Source of the DNA: Paenibacillus thiaminolyticus
Lineage (GTDB): Bacteria; Bacillota; Bacilli; Paenibacillales; Paenibacillaceae
Reading direction: 5' to 3'
Length of the DNA: 64,000 bases
Assembly: GCF_007066085.1 (NCBI RefSeq)
Contig: NZ_CP041405.1
Coordinates: 6,417,501 to 6,481,500, forward strand
The translations under genes and the position numbers were made by a program. The notes beneath the pieces are model-generated. The model had not been told where the DNA came from, did no database searches, and saw nothing but the letters and a program-made list of their open reading frames with translations. Shown one piece after another: positions 35,228 through 44,643 of the stretch. Every line of letters starts with the position of its first letter. Position 1 is the stretch's first letter.

Positions 35228-36049
35228 TCCTTGAACCCGCGGCGTGGTTGGATCGCATTCCGGAGAAGGGACAGCGCCGGTGAGGGCCAATTTGATCAGA
35301 TAGTAGCATTCCTCCCGCGCCATATGATCCGGCATCAGCGGACTGATGACATCGAGTGTCTCCGCGCTTAGATCCATTTCCTCCAGCTCTAGCAGGAATT
35401 TCGTGAACAGCTTAATCTCCAAGTTCACATCGCGGTGGAACCGCTCCATCGCAGGGAAGCGGCGAAGCTGGGTCCGCAAGTAGCCGACCATTTCGACCGC
35501 TTTTTTGTAATAATCATCGAAATGCTTCTCAAATTCGCGGCTCTTCTCGATCAGCCGCCTCTCCACCGCATCCAGGTTCGATGCGATGGCCGATGCATGG
35601 CCGGAAGCGTCCGATAGCCATACCAGATCATAATGAAGCGAATCGAACAAAGGCACCGCCTTCCCGGCCCGAACGGCATCGAGAATATAAACATACTCTT
35701 GCAGCTCGTTGAGCATATGGTTGAAAAAGGTTGGGGGAAGATGCACGGTCACCTGGCGGAGCAGAGATCTGCGCAGCAGATCAAGCTTGAAATCCTTCAA
35801 TTCCATCGTTGCGGCATGCGCATCGGCAGCGATGGCCAGGGCTTGGGACTCGGAGGAAGCTTGGCGGGCTTGGTCCAGAAGCTGATCGAACCGTTGTATA
35901 AATTGATTCGCCCGGCGAATGTCTTCCGTTTCCCGTGGCGATAGGGCGTCCAATATGAAGCGGGAATGATCTCCCAATATTTGCAGCCAGAAGCGGTGCT
36001 CGAACAAGAGCGATCCGACCGGAGCGGCCAAGGGCTGATGAATATGCAT
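35225..36049 (-). CDS. DUF2935 family protein (probable metal-binding four-helix protein)
   Basis: 274 residues in two helical repeats typical of DUF2935. Both repeats carry potential metal ligands: FEHRFWLQILGDHSRF near the start and HMAREECYYLIK near the end, with HRDVNLEIKLFTKFLLELEE between. The family is often compared with hemerythrin- or ferritin-like iron proteins; function is unknown. The start is placed at the ATG 6 bases after AGGAGA, two codons into the longest frame. Confidence 0.85.
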   Translation of the reverse strand: MHIHQPLAAPVGSLLFEHRFWLQILGDHSRFILDALSPRETEDIRRANQFIQRFDQLLDQARQASSESQALAIAADAHAATMELKDFKLDLLRRSLLRQVTVHLPPTFFNHMLNELQEYVYILDAVRAGKAVPLFDSLHYDLVWLSDASGHASAIASNLDAVERRLIEKSREFEKHFDDYYKKAVEMVGYLRTQLRRFPAMERFHRDVNLEIKLFTKFLLELEEMDLSAETLDVISPLMPDHMAREECYYLIKLALTGAVPSPECDPTTPRVQG

Positions 36050-36160
36050 ATGCACTCTCCTTTGCGGTTGTTGGAGGCAGAATCGGTTCTATTGTCATCT
36101 TATGTTTAACGGATTGTCTCGCATGCCATTTCTCGACTGCCCTGCCCGCCGCAAGATGCA

Positions 36161-36191
36161 ACAACCGCTGTCCCTAAGGGACAGCGGTTGT
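36161..36191. terminator. Long perfect inverted repeat between two minus-strand genes
   Basis: ACAACCGCTGTCCC and GGGACAGCGGTTGT, 14 bp with loop TAA, just downstream of the subtilase gene. The tail is only mildly T-rich on the minus strand. Confidence 0.65.
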
Positions 36192-36214
36192 GTCATGGCC
36201 TTGTCAGGCCGGTA

Positions 36215-39200
36215 TTACGATTCCGATTGCAGATCGAGCAGCACGAGGGCGAGCACCGTGGCTGCTTGGGCACGGGTTGATGTTCCCTCTGGAGAGAACT
36301 TGTTGCCGCCCATGCCTTTAATATAGCCGCGGCTTACCGCAACCGCAACGGCGGCGCGGGCATCGGCACCGATCTTCGCCTGGTCGGCAAAACCGAGCGC
36401 CGGAGCGTCATCGGTCTTTAGCTGCAGCGCCTGCACCAGCATGACAACCATTTTCTCGCGTGTCAGCGGGTCACGCGCACCCGGCTCGGCAATACGGTCG
36501 TTCCAGGTCTTGCCGGAACCGGTAAGACGATCGAGCAGCGAGGCGAATTCCGCTTGGGTCACCAGATCGTTCGGCTTGAACGTATTCTGGCTGCCCTTGC
36601 CTTCGATCAACTGGTGAGCGGCTGCGAGCTCGACCTTATCTTTGGACCAATGCGTACGAATATCTTCGAACGTCTTGTTGAATTCCTGCGCCGTATAGGC
36701 TCCGAGCGACGCCGTAGTGAAGCGGACGCCGTCCTTATCCCAGCGAACGCCAGGCGCGTAGTACGTCCACGCTTCCTTTGAATCCTTGCTGTAGACGCCT
36801 ACTTTGCGGGCATCCTTTACGGCGGAGGAGCTCCATTTCAGACCGATTCGGATCGGCTTCGTTACGGTCTCCTTCTCCCCTTGGACGGTCAGTCCCGAAG
36901 CGACCTGTCTCAGTACGGACGCTTGCTCTCCTTCCGTCAGCGGCGCCAGCGCCAGGCGTAAGGTCAGATCTCCATTTTTTCCGATAAAGTCAACGAGCGA
37001 CTCTGCTGGAATGAGCACTTCAAAGTCTTTCCCGGACAGCAGCAGTGCCTTGCCCGAAGCGGTAAGCTTCTCCGCCAGCACGCGGGTAATCCGGATATCT
37101 GACAGATTGACATCATTCCAAGCGATATCCGAAATATCCACCTTCACTTCAGTCGCTTCCTTGTCGTCCAACTGCGAGCTAATCGCAGTCGAAGATACAA
37201 GCAGCAATCCCTGCTTCTTGCCATCCTTCTCGGTTACCGTGAAGGTACCCGATTTCAAGGTCTTCCCGGCCGGCTGCGATGGAGTGGAGGAGTAGGAGCT
37301 GCTGGAAGACGAGCCGCCTGAGCTTGGGCCAGGTTCCGGCTTTGGTTCCGGTTTAGGTTCTGGATCTGGGTCCGGTGGTTTCGGTGCGTCCACTATCTCA
37401 ATCCAGTCCGGCGCTCCGTATACAAGTTTTACAGGATCAATACTTTCAAGCTCCAATTTAAATAGCAAGAACTTGTAGGCTCCAGGATCACTGCTGGAGA
37501 AAACTACGGTGCCAAAGGTGCCGTCTCCCGAGTACGCCGCAGTTGGAGGCATGCTGGTTGTCGCCACGATAGCCTTCAACTTATCGGTAAGTTCGATGGT
37601 CTCGTAATCAAAATCAATTTCCACGTCAGGATAGTGCTTCTGGGTATAGGTTACAAAAGTAACGCTAGGCTCGACGCGAACATCTGTTAATGATGCATCA
37701 TAAACCAATGCATAAGATGTTGAGTATACTGCTTCAGTGACAGAGAAGCCGATATCTACCTTGAACTCGTCTCCGGTAAACGCTTGTTTTTTCTCTGTTT
37801 TCACATTGGCATAGACTGCATCTGGATCAAAGTCAAACGAAATTGTCCGGGACGGGGTCTCATATCCGTTCTTGACGTAATCCCATGCATAAATGTCAAC
37901 TTGATTGAGTCCGTCCTTCAGATGCGGGATGTCGATGGTGAAGATACCGTATGAATTAATTGTGACCTCATATTCTTCATTTGTCTCCTTGTTGACGGCC
38001 TTCATCTCTATGAGATCCTGAATTGGGGAATTCACATAGTCCACAATTGAGTCATAGACAGTCCCTGTAATTTTTCCTTTGCGTTCCTGCGGATTATCTA
38101 CCCGAATCACCGGCTCATCAATCTTGACTTGAGGAGGCGTACTATCGATCAGGAAAAGAGTGCGCAGTTTATCCAAATGTTCGCCTTTAACAACAGGCAC
38201 CATATAATATAAACCGTCTTTCGGAGTGACGGAATTGTCCCCAACCAGACTTCCGTCCCAATCGACAGGCAAAATGCCCGGGTTTTGTTCGGATGTATTT
38301 ACGTGCGCATCCCCGATTTCTTGGCCATTCAAATCCAGGACAGTTAATTTGAAATCGGTGATTTTCTTGTTGACCTGGATGCTTACCTTTGTCGTATTAT
38401 GATCGGGATGCCCTTTCGGCGCAAATATCATGGGACTAATCTCAATCTCCCCGATAGCGGGCACCTCAAATTGTTTGCCGACATACACGCTCGCAGGAAG
38501 TCTGATCTCGTGGCCGCCGTCGCCTGTCAAAATGACATGGCCCTCGTAATTCCCATCGGCCTTCGTCGGAAGCTGTAATGTTACGTCAAATGATTGCTCC
38601 GGGCTCACGGTGTTCACACTAGGTGTTAATGTTCCCCCAGCGTCTGGCCAATCCACCCGAATCGAGTAGTTCTGGTCTCTGTCGCCAACTCTTTTCAGCT
38701 GGATCGTCTTCGTTAACGAAGTGTCTGGGGAGGCAGGACCGAACGAGAGGCTGCCCGTTTCATACACGAACGGTACGTCGGGTTTATCTTTTACCGCGAC
38801 GTTCGCAGTCTCTTGCACCAAAGCGATTGCTGGAGCCTCGACGCTGCGCTTCAGATCAACCCGGCCTGCACCTTGCTCCGTCAGTTTATACAGTTCCCCC
38901 GTACGATCCTTCAGATCTACGGCATTATTCATCATGAGCGTTTTGATCTCGTCCGGAGTCAGATCAAGGTTATTCTTGCGGGAATACTCCACGAGCAATG
39001 CGGCAGCTCCCGCGATATGCGGTGAAGCCATGCTCGTGCCTTGCGAACTTCCGTACGCATTCTCGTAGTTGTCGTCCCAGGCTGGCACGGATGACAAGAT
39101 GCCAACGCCCGGCGCGGCAATGTCCGGCTTGATCGTATAGTCCGGCAGCGCAGGGCCGCGGGAGCTGAAGGAGCCGAGCATATCTTTCTCCTCGACATCG

Positions 39201-40768
39201 GTTCGGACAACCTTCTTTACCGAGCCTGACGCAATATAATTTTTCAAGATAAGTCCGTCGGCTTGCGAAATGGTGTAGGTAGGAGCGAATTCATCGGCGT
39301 CCCCTTCGCCAAGAGTCGCGGCCAGTTCGCCAGCTTCGTTGTTGAAAATGATGAGCGCGGCGGCTCCGGCTTTTTTGGCGTTTCTCGATTTGTCCCCGAA
39401 GCTGATGTCGCCGCGGGAGACGACCACAAGTTTACCCTTTACTGCTTTGTTTTTATAATCATCTGGCTTTCCAAATCCGGCATAGACCGCTTCAAGCGGT
39501 GTATCAACGGGCAGTACCGGGGATGAAGTAGCTAGCTGCGAGAAAAACTTCTTATTTAGGCCCCCGACCTCAAACACGGGGGTCAGGACCGGCGGGTAAG
39601 AGGCGGCAACGGATATGGCCGCATGGGCTCCTCCCGGACTTCCCAGCGTGAGCGGCTTTGGTCCGGCATTGCCCGCAGCGACGACTACGACGACACCGGC
39701 CTTGGTTGCATTGTCCAGCGCCACGGAATGCGCGGTATATTGGAAGTTGTAATCGGCGCCGAGCGACAGATTGATGACATCTAACTGATCTTCATAAACG
39801 GCACGCTCGATGCCGCGTACAATGTTCTCCGAAGATCCTCTGCCATATGGCCCGAGAACGCGATAAGCATACAGGTCTGCCTCTGGAGCGACGCCGCGTA
39901 CTTTGCCGCTATCGCCGGGATTATCGTAATTCCCTCTCCCGACAATCGTTCCTGCGACATGGGTGCCATGGGTCGTATGATATTCTTTTCCGTCGATAAT
40001 GGGCTTTGATTTATCCGGTTCTGTCTCCATCGGATCAGGTTTACCGAGAACAAAATCGTACCCGCCCTTAAAGGCATCTTTTAGACTCGGATGCTTGTAA
40101 TCAACCCCTGTGTCAAGCACCCCGACTTTGATGCCTTTTCCCTTTAAGCCGAGATCCTCCCACAAGTGTTTTGCTCCGATATGGGGTGCACTTTTATGCA
40201 TATAGGTGCTATCGCCATAAGCGCTTGGCTCGTTCGGAATCGCTTGGATTTCCACGTTCGGGAAGACGGCCTTCACGCCAGGAATCGTCAACAAATCATC
40301 AACTTTATTGGCCGGGATACTGATCGAAAATCCATTAAATACATTGTTGAACTCGTAACGGATTGAGGCATCTAGCTGGTTAAGTGCGGTGCGGAATTGC
40401 TGATGCTCTTGCCGGATATCGCTTTCCACATCGTTGGCGAACAAAGAGTATGTATTCGCGGCCTGAGCTTCTGCTACTTTCAATGGTTCATTTTGCAGTT
40501 CTACGATAACAGTAATAATGTCGCTGCTGTCAGAAGGCGGTACAAAATTTTGCGGTGTTACGTCTGATAAGTTAAGTTCGGAGCTGCGAGGGAGTTGCAG
40601 TTTGGTTGCGATCTGATCCTTGATTTGGCTTTGGAGTTGTTGCTTCGTCTCGGATGCGGACCAGTCCATTTTTTCAGTTGCGCCCGATACTCCCGGAAAG
40701 ACCATGCCGGCAAGCAGCAAGGCGCTAAGGACCAAAGACATGAGTTTGCGGAATGAATGTGGTCTCAA
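36215..40768 (-). CDS. Giant secreted S8 serine protease with PA, cohesin-like and SLH domains
   Basis: 1,517 residues: signal peptide (1-30), I9-type propeptide (80-180), subtilase domain with D219 (GVLDTGVDYKHP), H267 (THGTHVAGT) and S579 (GTSMASPHIAG), and an inserted PA domain (about 425-520, KKAGAAALIIFNNEAG). Then come Ig/FlgD-like repeats, a cohesin-like beta domain (AFTGDEFKVDIGFSV), a DPEPKPEPKPEPGP linker, and C-terminal SLH repeats (FEDIRTHWSKDKVELAAAHQ; ADARAAVAVAVSRGYIKGMG). It resembles Vpr-type minor proteases anchored to the wall. TTG start, AAAGGAGG 7 bases upstream. All catalytic residues intact. Confidence 0.92.
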   Translation of the reverse strand: MRPHSFRKLMSLVLSALLLAGMVFPGVSGATEKMDWSASETKQQLQSQIKDQIATKLQLPRSSELNLSDVTPQNFVPPSDSSDIITVIVELQNEPLKVAEAQAANTYSLFANDVESDIRQEHQQFRTALNQLDASIRYEFNNVFNGFSISIPANKVDDLLTIPGVKAVFPNVEIQAIPNEPSAYGDSTYMHKSAPHIGAKHLWEDLGLKGKGIKVGVLDTGVDYKHPSLKDAFKGGYDFVLGKPDPMETEPDKSKPIIDGKEYHTTHGTHVAGTIVGRGNYDNPGDSGKVRGVAPEADLYAYRVLGPYGRGSSENIVRGIERAVYEDQLDVINLSLGADYNFQYTAHSVALDNATKAGVVVVVAAGNAGPKPLTLGSPGGAHAAISVAASYPPVLTPVFEVGGLNKKFFSQLATSSPVLPVDTPLEAVYAGFGKPDDYKNKAVKGKLVVVSRGDISFGDKSRNAKKAGAAALIIFNNEAGELAATLGEGDADEFAPTYTISQADGLILKNYIASGSVKKVVRTDVEEKDMLGSFSSRGPALPDYTIKPDIAAPGVGILSSVPAWDDNYENAYGSSQGTSMASPHIAGAAALLVEYSRKNNLDLTPDEIKTLMMNNAVDLKDRTGELYKLTEQGAGRVDLKRSVEAPAIALVQETANVAVKDKPDVPFVYETGSLSFGPASPDTSLTKTIQLKRVGDRDQNYSIRVDWPDAGGTLTPSVNTVSPEQSFDVTLQLPTKADGNYEGHVILTGDGGHEIRLPASVYVGKQFEVPAIGEIEISPMIFAPKGHPDHNTTKVSIQVNKKITDFKLTVLDLNGQEIGDAHVNTSEQNPGILPVDWDGSLVGDNSVTPKDGLYYMVPVVKGEHLDKLRTLFLIDSTPPQVKIDEPVIRVDNPQERKGKITGTVYDSIVDYVNSPIQDLIEMKAVNKETNEEYEVTINSYGIFTIDIPHLKDGLNQVDIYAWDYVKNGYETPSRTISFDFDPDAVYANVKTEKKQAFTGDEFKVDIGFSVTEAVYSTSYALVYDASLTDVRVEPSVTFVTYTQKHYPDVEIDFDYETIELTDKLKAIVATTSMPPTAAYSGDGTFGTVVFSSSDPGAYKFLLFKLELESIDPVKLVYGAPDWIEIVDAPKPPDPDPEPKPEPKPEPGPSSGGSSSSSSYSSTPSQPAGKTLKSGTFTVTEKDGKKQGLLLVSSTAISSQLDDKEATEVKVDISDIAWNDVNLSDIRITRVLAEKLTASGKALLLSGKDFEVLIPAESLVDFIGKNGDLTLRLALAPLTEGEQASVLRQVASGLTVQGEKETVTKPIRIGLKWSSSAVKDARKVGVYSKDSKEAWTYYAPGVRWDKDGVRFTTASLGAYTAQEFNKTFEDIRTHWSKDKVELAAAHQLIEGKGSQNTFKPNDLVTQAEFASLLDRLTGSGKTWNDRIAEPGARDPLTREKMVVMLVQALQLKTDDAPALGFADQAKIGADARAAVAVAVSRGYIKGMGGNKFSPEGTSTRAQAATVLALVLLDLQSES

Positions 40769-41101
40769 ACGTAAGCCTCCTTTACTATTTTACTGTCGGG
40801 TTAATCCTTGATGAAGGAAATATCAGCCTCAGCCTCCTTTCTTATGTGTGATACTCGACGAACGATGATTGTCTATGATGTAGATCACATAAATCAAGTT
40901 TACATATATTTCATATTTAGGGTAAGGGTACTATTAACTATATTCCAATTCTATTCTCTGACGGAAAATGTTGAAAGGTTACTAATTATGTAAAATGAAT
41001 AGATTGTGCTAAAAGAGTGGATGGGTCGTTAGACCTATTTCGGGAATGGATCGCACGAGGGGGAAGGAAAGCGAATGAGGGTGCTGGTGCACCCAGCCAT
41101 G
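40769..41101. other. AT-rich intergenic region upstream of the subtilase gene
   Basis: About 330 bp, clearly richer in A+T than its neighbours. It should hold the minus-strand promoter of the protease gene; I see several TATAAT-like stretches but no pair I would commit to. No coding sequence seen. Confidence 0.5.
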
Positions 41102-41151
41102 AAAAAAGGGCGATCCTGCAAGCCATATCAACGGCCTGTCGTATCGCCCTT
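41102..41151 (-). terminator. Rho-independent terminator of the aldo/keto reductase gene
   Basis: Minus strand: AAGGGCGAT...ATCGCCCTT, then six T. Confidence 0.8.
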
Positions 41152-41163
41152 CTTATATGTGTA

Positions 41164-42135
41164 TTACGGCAGCGCTCTGCCTCTGGAGCTCACATACAGG
41201 GTGTACCACTCTTCACGTGTCAGGGTGATGTTCACCGCTTCGCCGCAGGCCCGGATTCGCTCTGGATTGGCCGTGCCGATAACCGGCTGGATTCCGGCCG
41301 GATGGCGCATCAGCCAGGCGAGGATGATCGCTTCCGGCGTCGTGTCCTTCTCATTGGCCATCGCCTGCACGAGCCCGGCCGTCTCGCGGATCGAAGCCGG
41401 CAGATCGGAGAGATCCCGGCCCGAGAAGACGCCTTGCGCAAGCGGGGCCCAAGCTTGAATTTGAATATTTTCAAGACGGCAGTACTCCAGCGTACCTTCC
41501 GGGAAAGTATCTTCCTTGGCGGCATTTTGGTTCACGTGAACGCTTTGATCGAGCCAGCCGATTTTGGCCAGACTCATCTCCAACTGATTGACAATGAAAG
41601 GCTCCTTGCTGTATGTCTGGAGCAGGCGAATCTGGCCGGCGCTCATGTTCGAGACGCCGAAGGCCCGCACTTTCCCCGCAGACTTCAATGCCGACATCGC
41701 TTCAGCGACCTCTTCCGGCTCCATCAATGGATCTGGACGGTGGAAAAGCAGAATGTCGAGATATTCGACGCCCAATCGCTGCAAGCTTCCGTCGACGCTC
41801 CGCAAAATATGCTCCTTCGAAAAATCATAGCGTCCCGGAATGCCATTGTCAGCGAAGCGGATGCCGCATTTGGATTGCAGCACGATGCGCTCTCTCAATT
41901 CCGGCCGTTCCTTCAGCACTTGGCCGAATACTTGCTCCGCCTTGCCTCTCGTATAAATATCGGCATGGTCGAACATATTGATGCCCGCCTCCAGGGCGGC
42001 TTCGACCGCAGCGTGCGCCGCCGCGAGATGCATCTCCGTTATCGGCTCGTCATTCCAGCCTCCTCCGAGACCCATGCATCCGAGCACAAGCCGGCTTGCC
42101 GCGAGTCCGCGTTGTTGAATCGGGATCTTATTCAT
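41164..42135 (-). CDS. Aldo/keto reductase, YdhF-like
   Basis: 323 residues, a TIM-barrel NADPH-dependent carbonyl reductase. The tetrad is seen as D56, Y61 (FDHADIYTRG), K89 (LQSKCGI) and H132 (LLFHRPDP). VLGCMGLGGGWN at the start and GTANPERI near the end suit the YdhF subgroup of E. coli. Substrate unknown. It stands alone with its own terminator. Confidence 0.9.
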   Translation of the reverse strand: MNKIPIQQRGLAASRLVLGCMGLGGGWNDEPITEMHLAAAHAAVEAALEAGINMFDHADIYTRGKAEQVFGQVLKERPELRERIVLQSKCGIRFADNGIPGRYDFSKEHILRSVDGSLQRLGVEYLDILLFHRPDPLMEPEEVAEAMSALKSAGKVRAFGVSNMSAGQIRLLQTYSKEPFIVNQLEMSLAKIGWLDQSVHVNQNAAKEDTFPEGTLEYCRLENIQIQAWAPLAQGVFSGRDLSDLPASIRETAGLVQAMANEKDTTPEAIILAWLMRHPAGIQPVIGTANPERIRACGEAVNITLTREEWYTLYVSSRGRALP

Positions 42136-42366
42136 GTTGAATCACTCCAAGGTTGTAGAATGCGAAGCTTGTCTCGTCCAGTGTACTACAGGCGCACGCG
42201 CATATCCAGATGTTAAGGAGAGCGGAAGACTGACACCGCTGCTCATTGTGCTGAATTACCGGGGGGGATTCACGGAAAACACCCCTTCGGCCTAATGCAG
42301 GAATTGATTCTGTACAGATTACGGATTTATTGAGGAATTATGCGTGTCCCCAACATATATTGTTGA

Positions 42367-42410
42367 GAGATCATCAAATAGCGTTGTGCCTTCCTGGCAA
42401 CAATGATCTC
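42367..42410 (+). promoter_or_regulatory. Stem-loop just upstream of the XRE-DUF1232 ribosome site
   Basis: GAGATCAT / ATGATCTC outer stem with an inner GTTG-GCC...GGC-AAC stem, ending about 7 bases before the AGAGGAGGGG ribosome site. It could be a translational control stem or an operator for the HTH protein itself. Confidence 0.4.
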
Positions 42411-42432
42411 GCCATAGAGAGGAGGGGATAGG

Positions 42433-43146
42433 ATGAATCAGGCGGATAACGTATCGCAATTCGGCGATCAGTTGAAATCATTGCTCAAGGAGCGCTCCCT
42501 ATCGATGCGCAAATTAAGCGAGCAGACGGGAATTGATACGGCGACCATCTCCCGGATGGCTAACGGGAAGCAGGCGGTCAAGCCGGAATATATTCACCGC
42601 ATCGCGTCCGTTCTCGCCGTTCCGGCTGAGCGTCTGTACCGGGCGGCAGGCTATTCCGTCGGGGCGGAGCCGGACGGAAGGACGGATATGCATGCCTCTG
42701 TCGATGCGATTCAACAAGTGCTCGGGCATTCGAACCTCTATGAGCCGGAGTTCAGCACCGAACGGGTGCGGCAGGAATTGATGAAATGCGAGCGGTATGC
42801 CCGCACCGAGGAAGGCAAGCGATTGATTCATCAAGATTTCGAGGAAAAAGTGAGCAAGGTGAGCGGAGAAGGCCCGTTCATTGAGCAACTGCGCGACATG
42901 TATGCATGCTTTTGTGACCCCATGGTATCGGAGGAAGAAAAAGCGGTGCTCGGCAGCGCTCTGCTATATTTCATCCTGTCTGTCGATATTATCCCGGACT
43001 ATGTATTTCCGATTGGTTATCTTGATGACGCGATTGCGGTCAATATGGCGCTCGAACGGTTGCGCGCCATGGCCGGCACGGTACCAGCGCAGAGGAATGC
43101 CGGCAGCAGCGCTCCGGCCGCCGAATTGCCGGATGACGGCGCTTAG
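42433..43146 (+). CDS. XRE-type HTH regulator fused to DUF1232
   Basis: 237 residues. Residues 10-72 form a Cro/CI-type HTH (RSLSMRKLSEQTGIDTATIS, RMANGKQAVKPEY). A helical middle section (80-150) leads to a DUF1232 (YkvA-like) segment at about 170-215, SALLYFILSVDIIPDYVFPI then GYLDDAIAV. DUF1232 is usually a short membrane-associated module, so this may be a DNA-binding protein tied to or sensing the membrane. Ala/Pro-rich tail. Strong AGAGGAGGGG before the ATG, with a stem-loop upstream. Confidence 0.82.
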   Translation: MNQADNVSQFGDQLKSLLKERSLSMRKLSEQTGIDTATISRMANGKQAVKPEYIHRIASVLAVPAERLYRAAGYSVGAEPDGRTDMHASVDAIQQVLGHSNLYEPEFSTERVRQELMKCERYARTEEGKRLIHQDFEEKVSKVSGEGPFIEQLRDMYACFCDPMVSEEEKAVLGSALLYFILSVDIIPDYVFPIGYLDDAIAVNMALERLRAMAGTVPAQRNAGSSAPAAELPDDGA

Positions 43147-43180
43147 CCGGAAGGGAGAAGCGAGATGTCCCGCACACGAA

Positions 43181-43215
43181 GGCAGCACGAGCCAAATGCA
43201 CCAGCTCGTGCTGCC
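43181..43215. terminator. Convergent hairpin between the XRE gene and feoB
   Basis: GGCAGCACGAGC / GCTCGTGCTGCC, 12 bp perfect, 11-nt loop; no T run on either side. Confidence 0.55.
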
Positions 43216-43233
43216 AACAGGTGTATTCTCTTG

Positions 43234-44643
43234 TTATACCCAGCCGAACGCTCTTGCCAGTTGAGCCGTTGTAAAGGTGACGGCTATCGCGATGGCGAGG
43301 GGGATGAGAGCGGACAGTACGGTCCACTTCACGCTCTTCGTCTCTTTGTAAATATTGAACAGCGTCGTGCCGCATGGATAATGGAGCAGGGAGAACAGCA
43401 TCATATTCAGCGCCGTCAGCCAGGTCCAGCCATGGTTCAGGAAGATGTCCTTGATATTGTCCATGCCGTCTGCATCGACCAACGCGCCGGTGGACAAGTA
43501 TCCCATCAGCAGAATCGGAAGCACGATCTCATTCGCAGGAAGGCCGAGAATGAAGGCCATCAGGATGAAGCCGTCCAGTCCGAGCGCATGGGCGAACGGC
43601 TGGAAAAAGCCCGCCATATGATTGAGCACGCTGTCTCCGCCGACAAAAATATTGCCCAAAATCCAGGTGATGATTCCGGCAGGCGCAGCCACGATGATGG
43701 CACGCGTCAGCACATTGAGCGACTTATCCCGCGATGCGAGCAGAACTGTCTTCGCGAACTGCGGCTTCCGGTACGGAGGCAGCTCCAGCGTATAATGGGT
43801 CGGCACCCCGCGCAGGGCGGTCTTGGACAAGACCCACGATACGGTAAATGTGACGGCGACACCGATCATGACCATGCCCATGACGACCGAGGCCGTAACG
43901 AGCGTCTGCATGCCGGAACCGAGTCCCGCCGACACCATGAAGAGGGAGGACAGCAGAATCAGGGTTGGCCAGCGTCCGTTGCAGGGCACGAAGTTGTTCG
44001 TCAAGATGGCAAGCATCCGCTCACGCGGCGATTCGATAATCCGGGTAGATAAAATAGCTGCGGCGTTACAGCCGAATCCCATCGACATCGTCAGCGCCTG
44101 CTTGCCATGCCCGCCCGATTTCTTGAACAGGCGGTCCATGTTGAAGGCGACGCGCGGCAAGTAGCCGAAGTTCTCCAGCAGGGCGAAGACCGGGAAAAAG
44201 ATGGCCATCGGCGGCAGCATGACGCTGACGACCCAGGCCGTGCCGCGGAAGAAACCGAGAATGAGTACGCCATGCAGCCATGCCGGCGCATGAAGCGCTT
44301 CGAAGCCGGCGGTCAAGTAGCCTTCGATCATATTGAACAAGTCAAAGAGCATGGCGGAAGGCACGTTCGCTCCCGCAATCGTAATCCAGAAGACAGCGCC
44401 CAGGATCGCCAGCATAATCGGGAATCCCCAAATCGGGGAGGTGACGATTTTGTCGAGCCGGTACGTGCTTTCCAGCTTCTTCTTATCTTCGTAACGGACC
44501 GCTTCCCGGCAAATGCTGTGCGTCGTCTTATAAATATCCCCGACGATATCGTCCCGGACTTCGCTGCCGTTCGTCAGGTTCTTGGCCATCGACAAGAGCG
44601 AATCAAGTGAGTCGGGGGAATTAGTGGCAAGCGGTGTAGCCAT
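43234..44643 (-). CDS. feoB: FeoB-type ferrous iron permease, membrane part (Gate/nucleoside-recognition)
   Basis: 469 residues with about 9-10 membrane segments, equal to the C-terminal membrane region of FeoB: FGYLPRVAFNMDRLFKKSGGHGK, MSMGFGCNAAAILSTRIIES and NNFVPCNGRWPTLILLSS are the two Gate repeats with their conserved cysteines. The GTPase domain is encoded separately by the upstream gene, whose end this gene overlaps by 23 bases. It has its own AAGGAG site before the ATG, which argues for a true split rather than an error. Confidence 0.88.
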   Translation of the reverse strand: MATPLATNSPDSLDSLLSMAKNLTNGSEVRDDIVGDIYKTTHSICREAVRYEDKKKLESTYRLDKIVTSPIWGFPIMLAILGAVFWITIAGANVPSAMLFDLFNMIEGYLTAGFEALHAPAWLHGVLILGFFRGTAWVVSVMLPPMAIFFPVFALLENFGYLPRVAFNMDRLFKKSGGHGKQALTMSMGFGCNAAAILSTRIIESPRERMLAILTNNFVPCNGRWPTLILLSSLFMVSAGLGSGMQTLVTASVVMGMVMIGVAVTFTVSWVLSKTALRGVPTHYTLELPPYRKPQFAKTVLLASRDKSLNVLTRAIIVAAPAGIITWILGNIFVGGDSVLNHMAGFFQPFAHALGLDGFILMAFILGLPANEIVLPILLMGYLSTGALVDADGMDNIKDIFLNHGWTWLTALNMMLFSLLHYPCGTTLFNIYKETKSVKWTVLSALIPLAIAIAVTFTTAQLARAFGWV

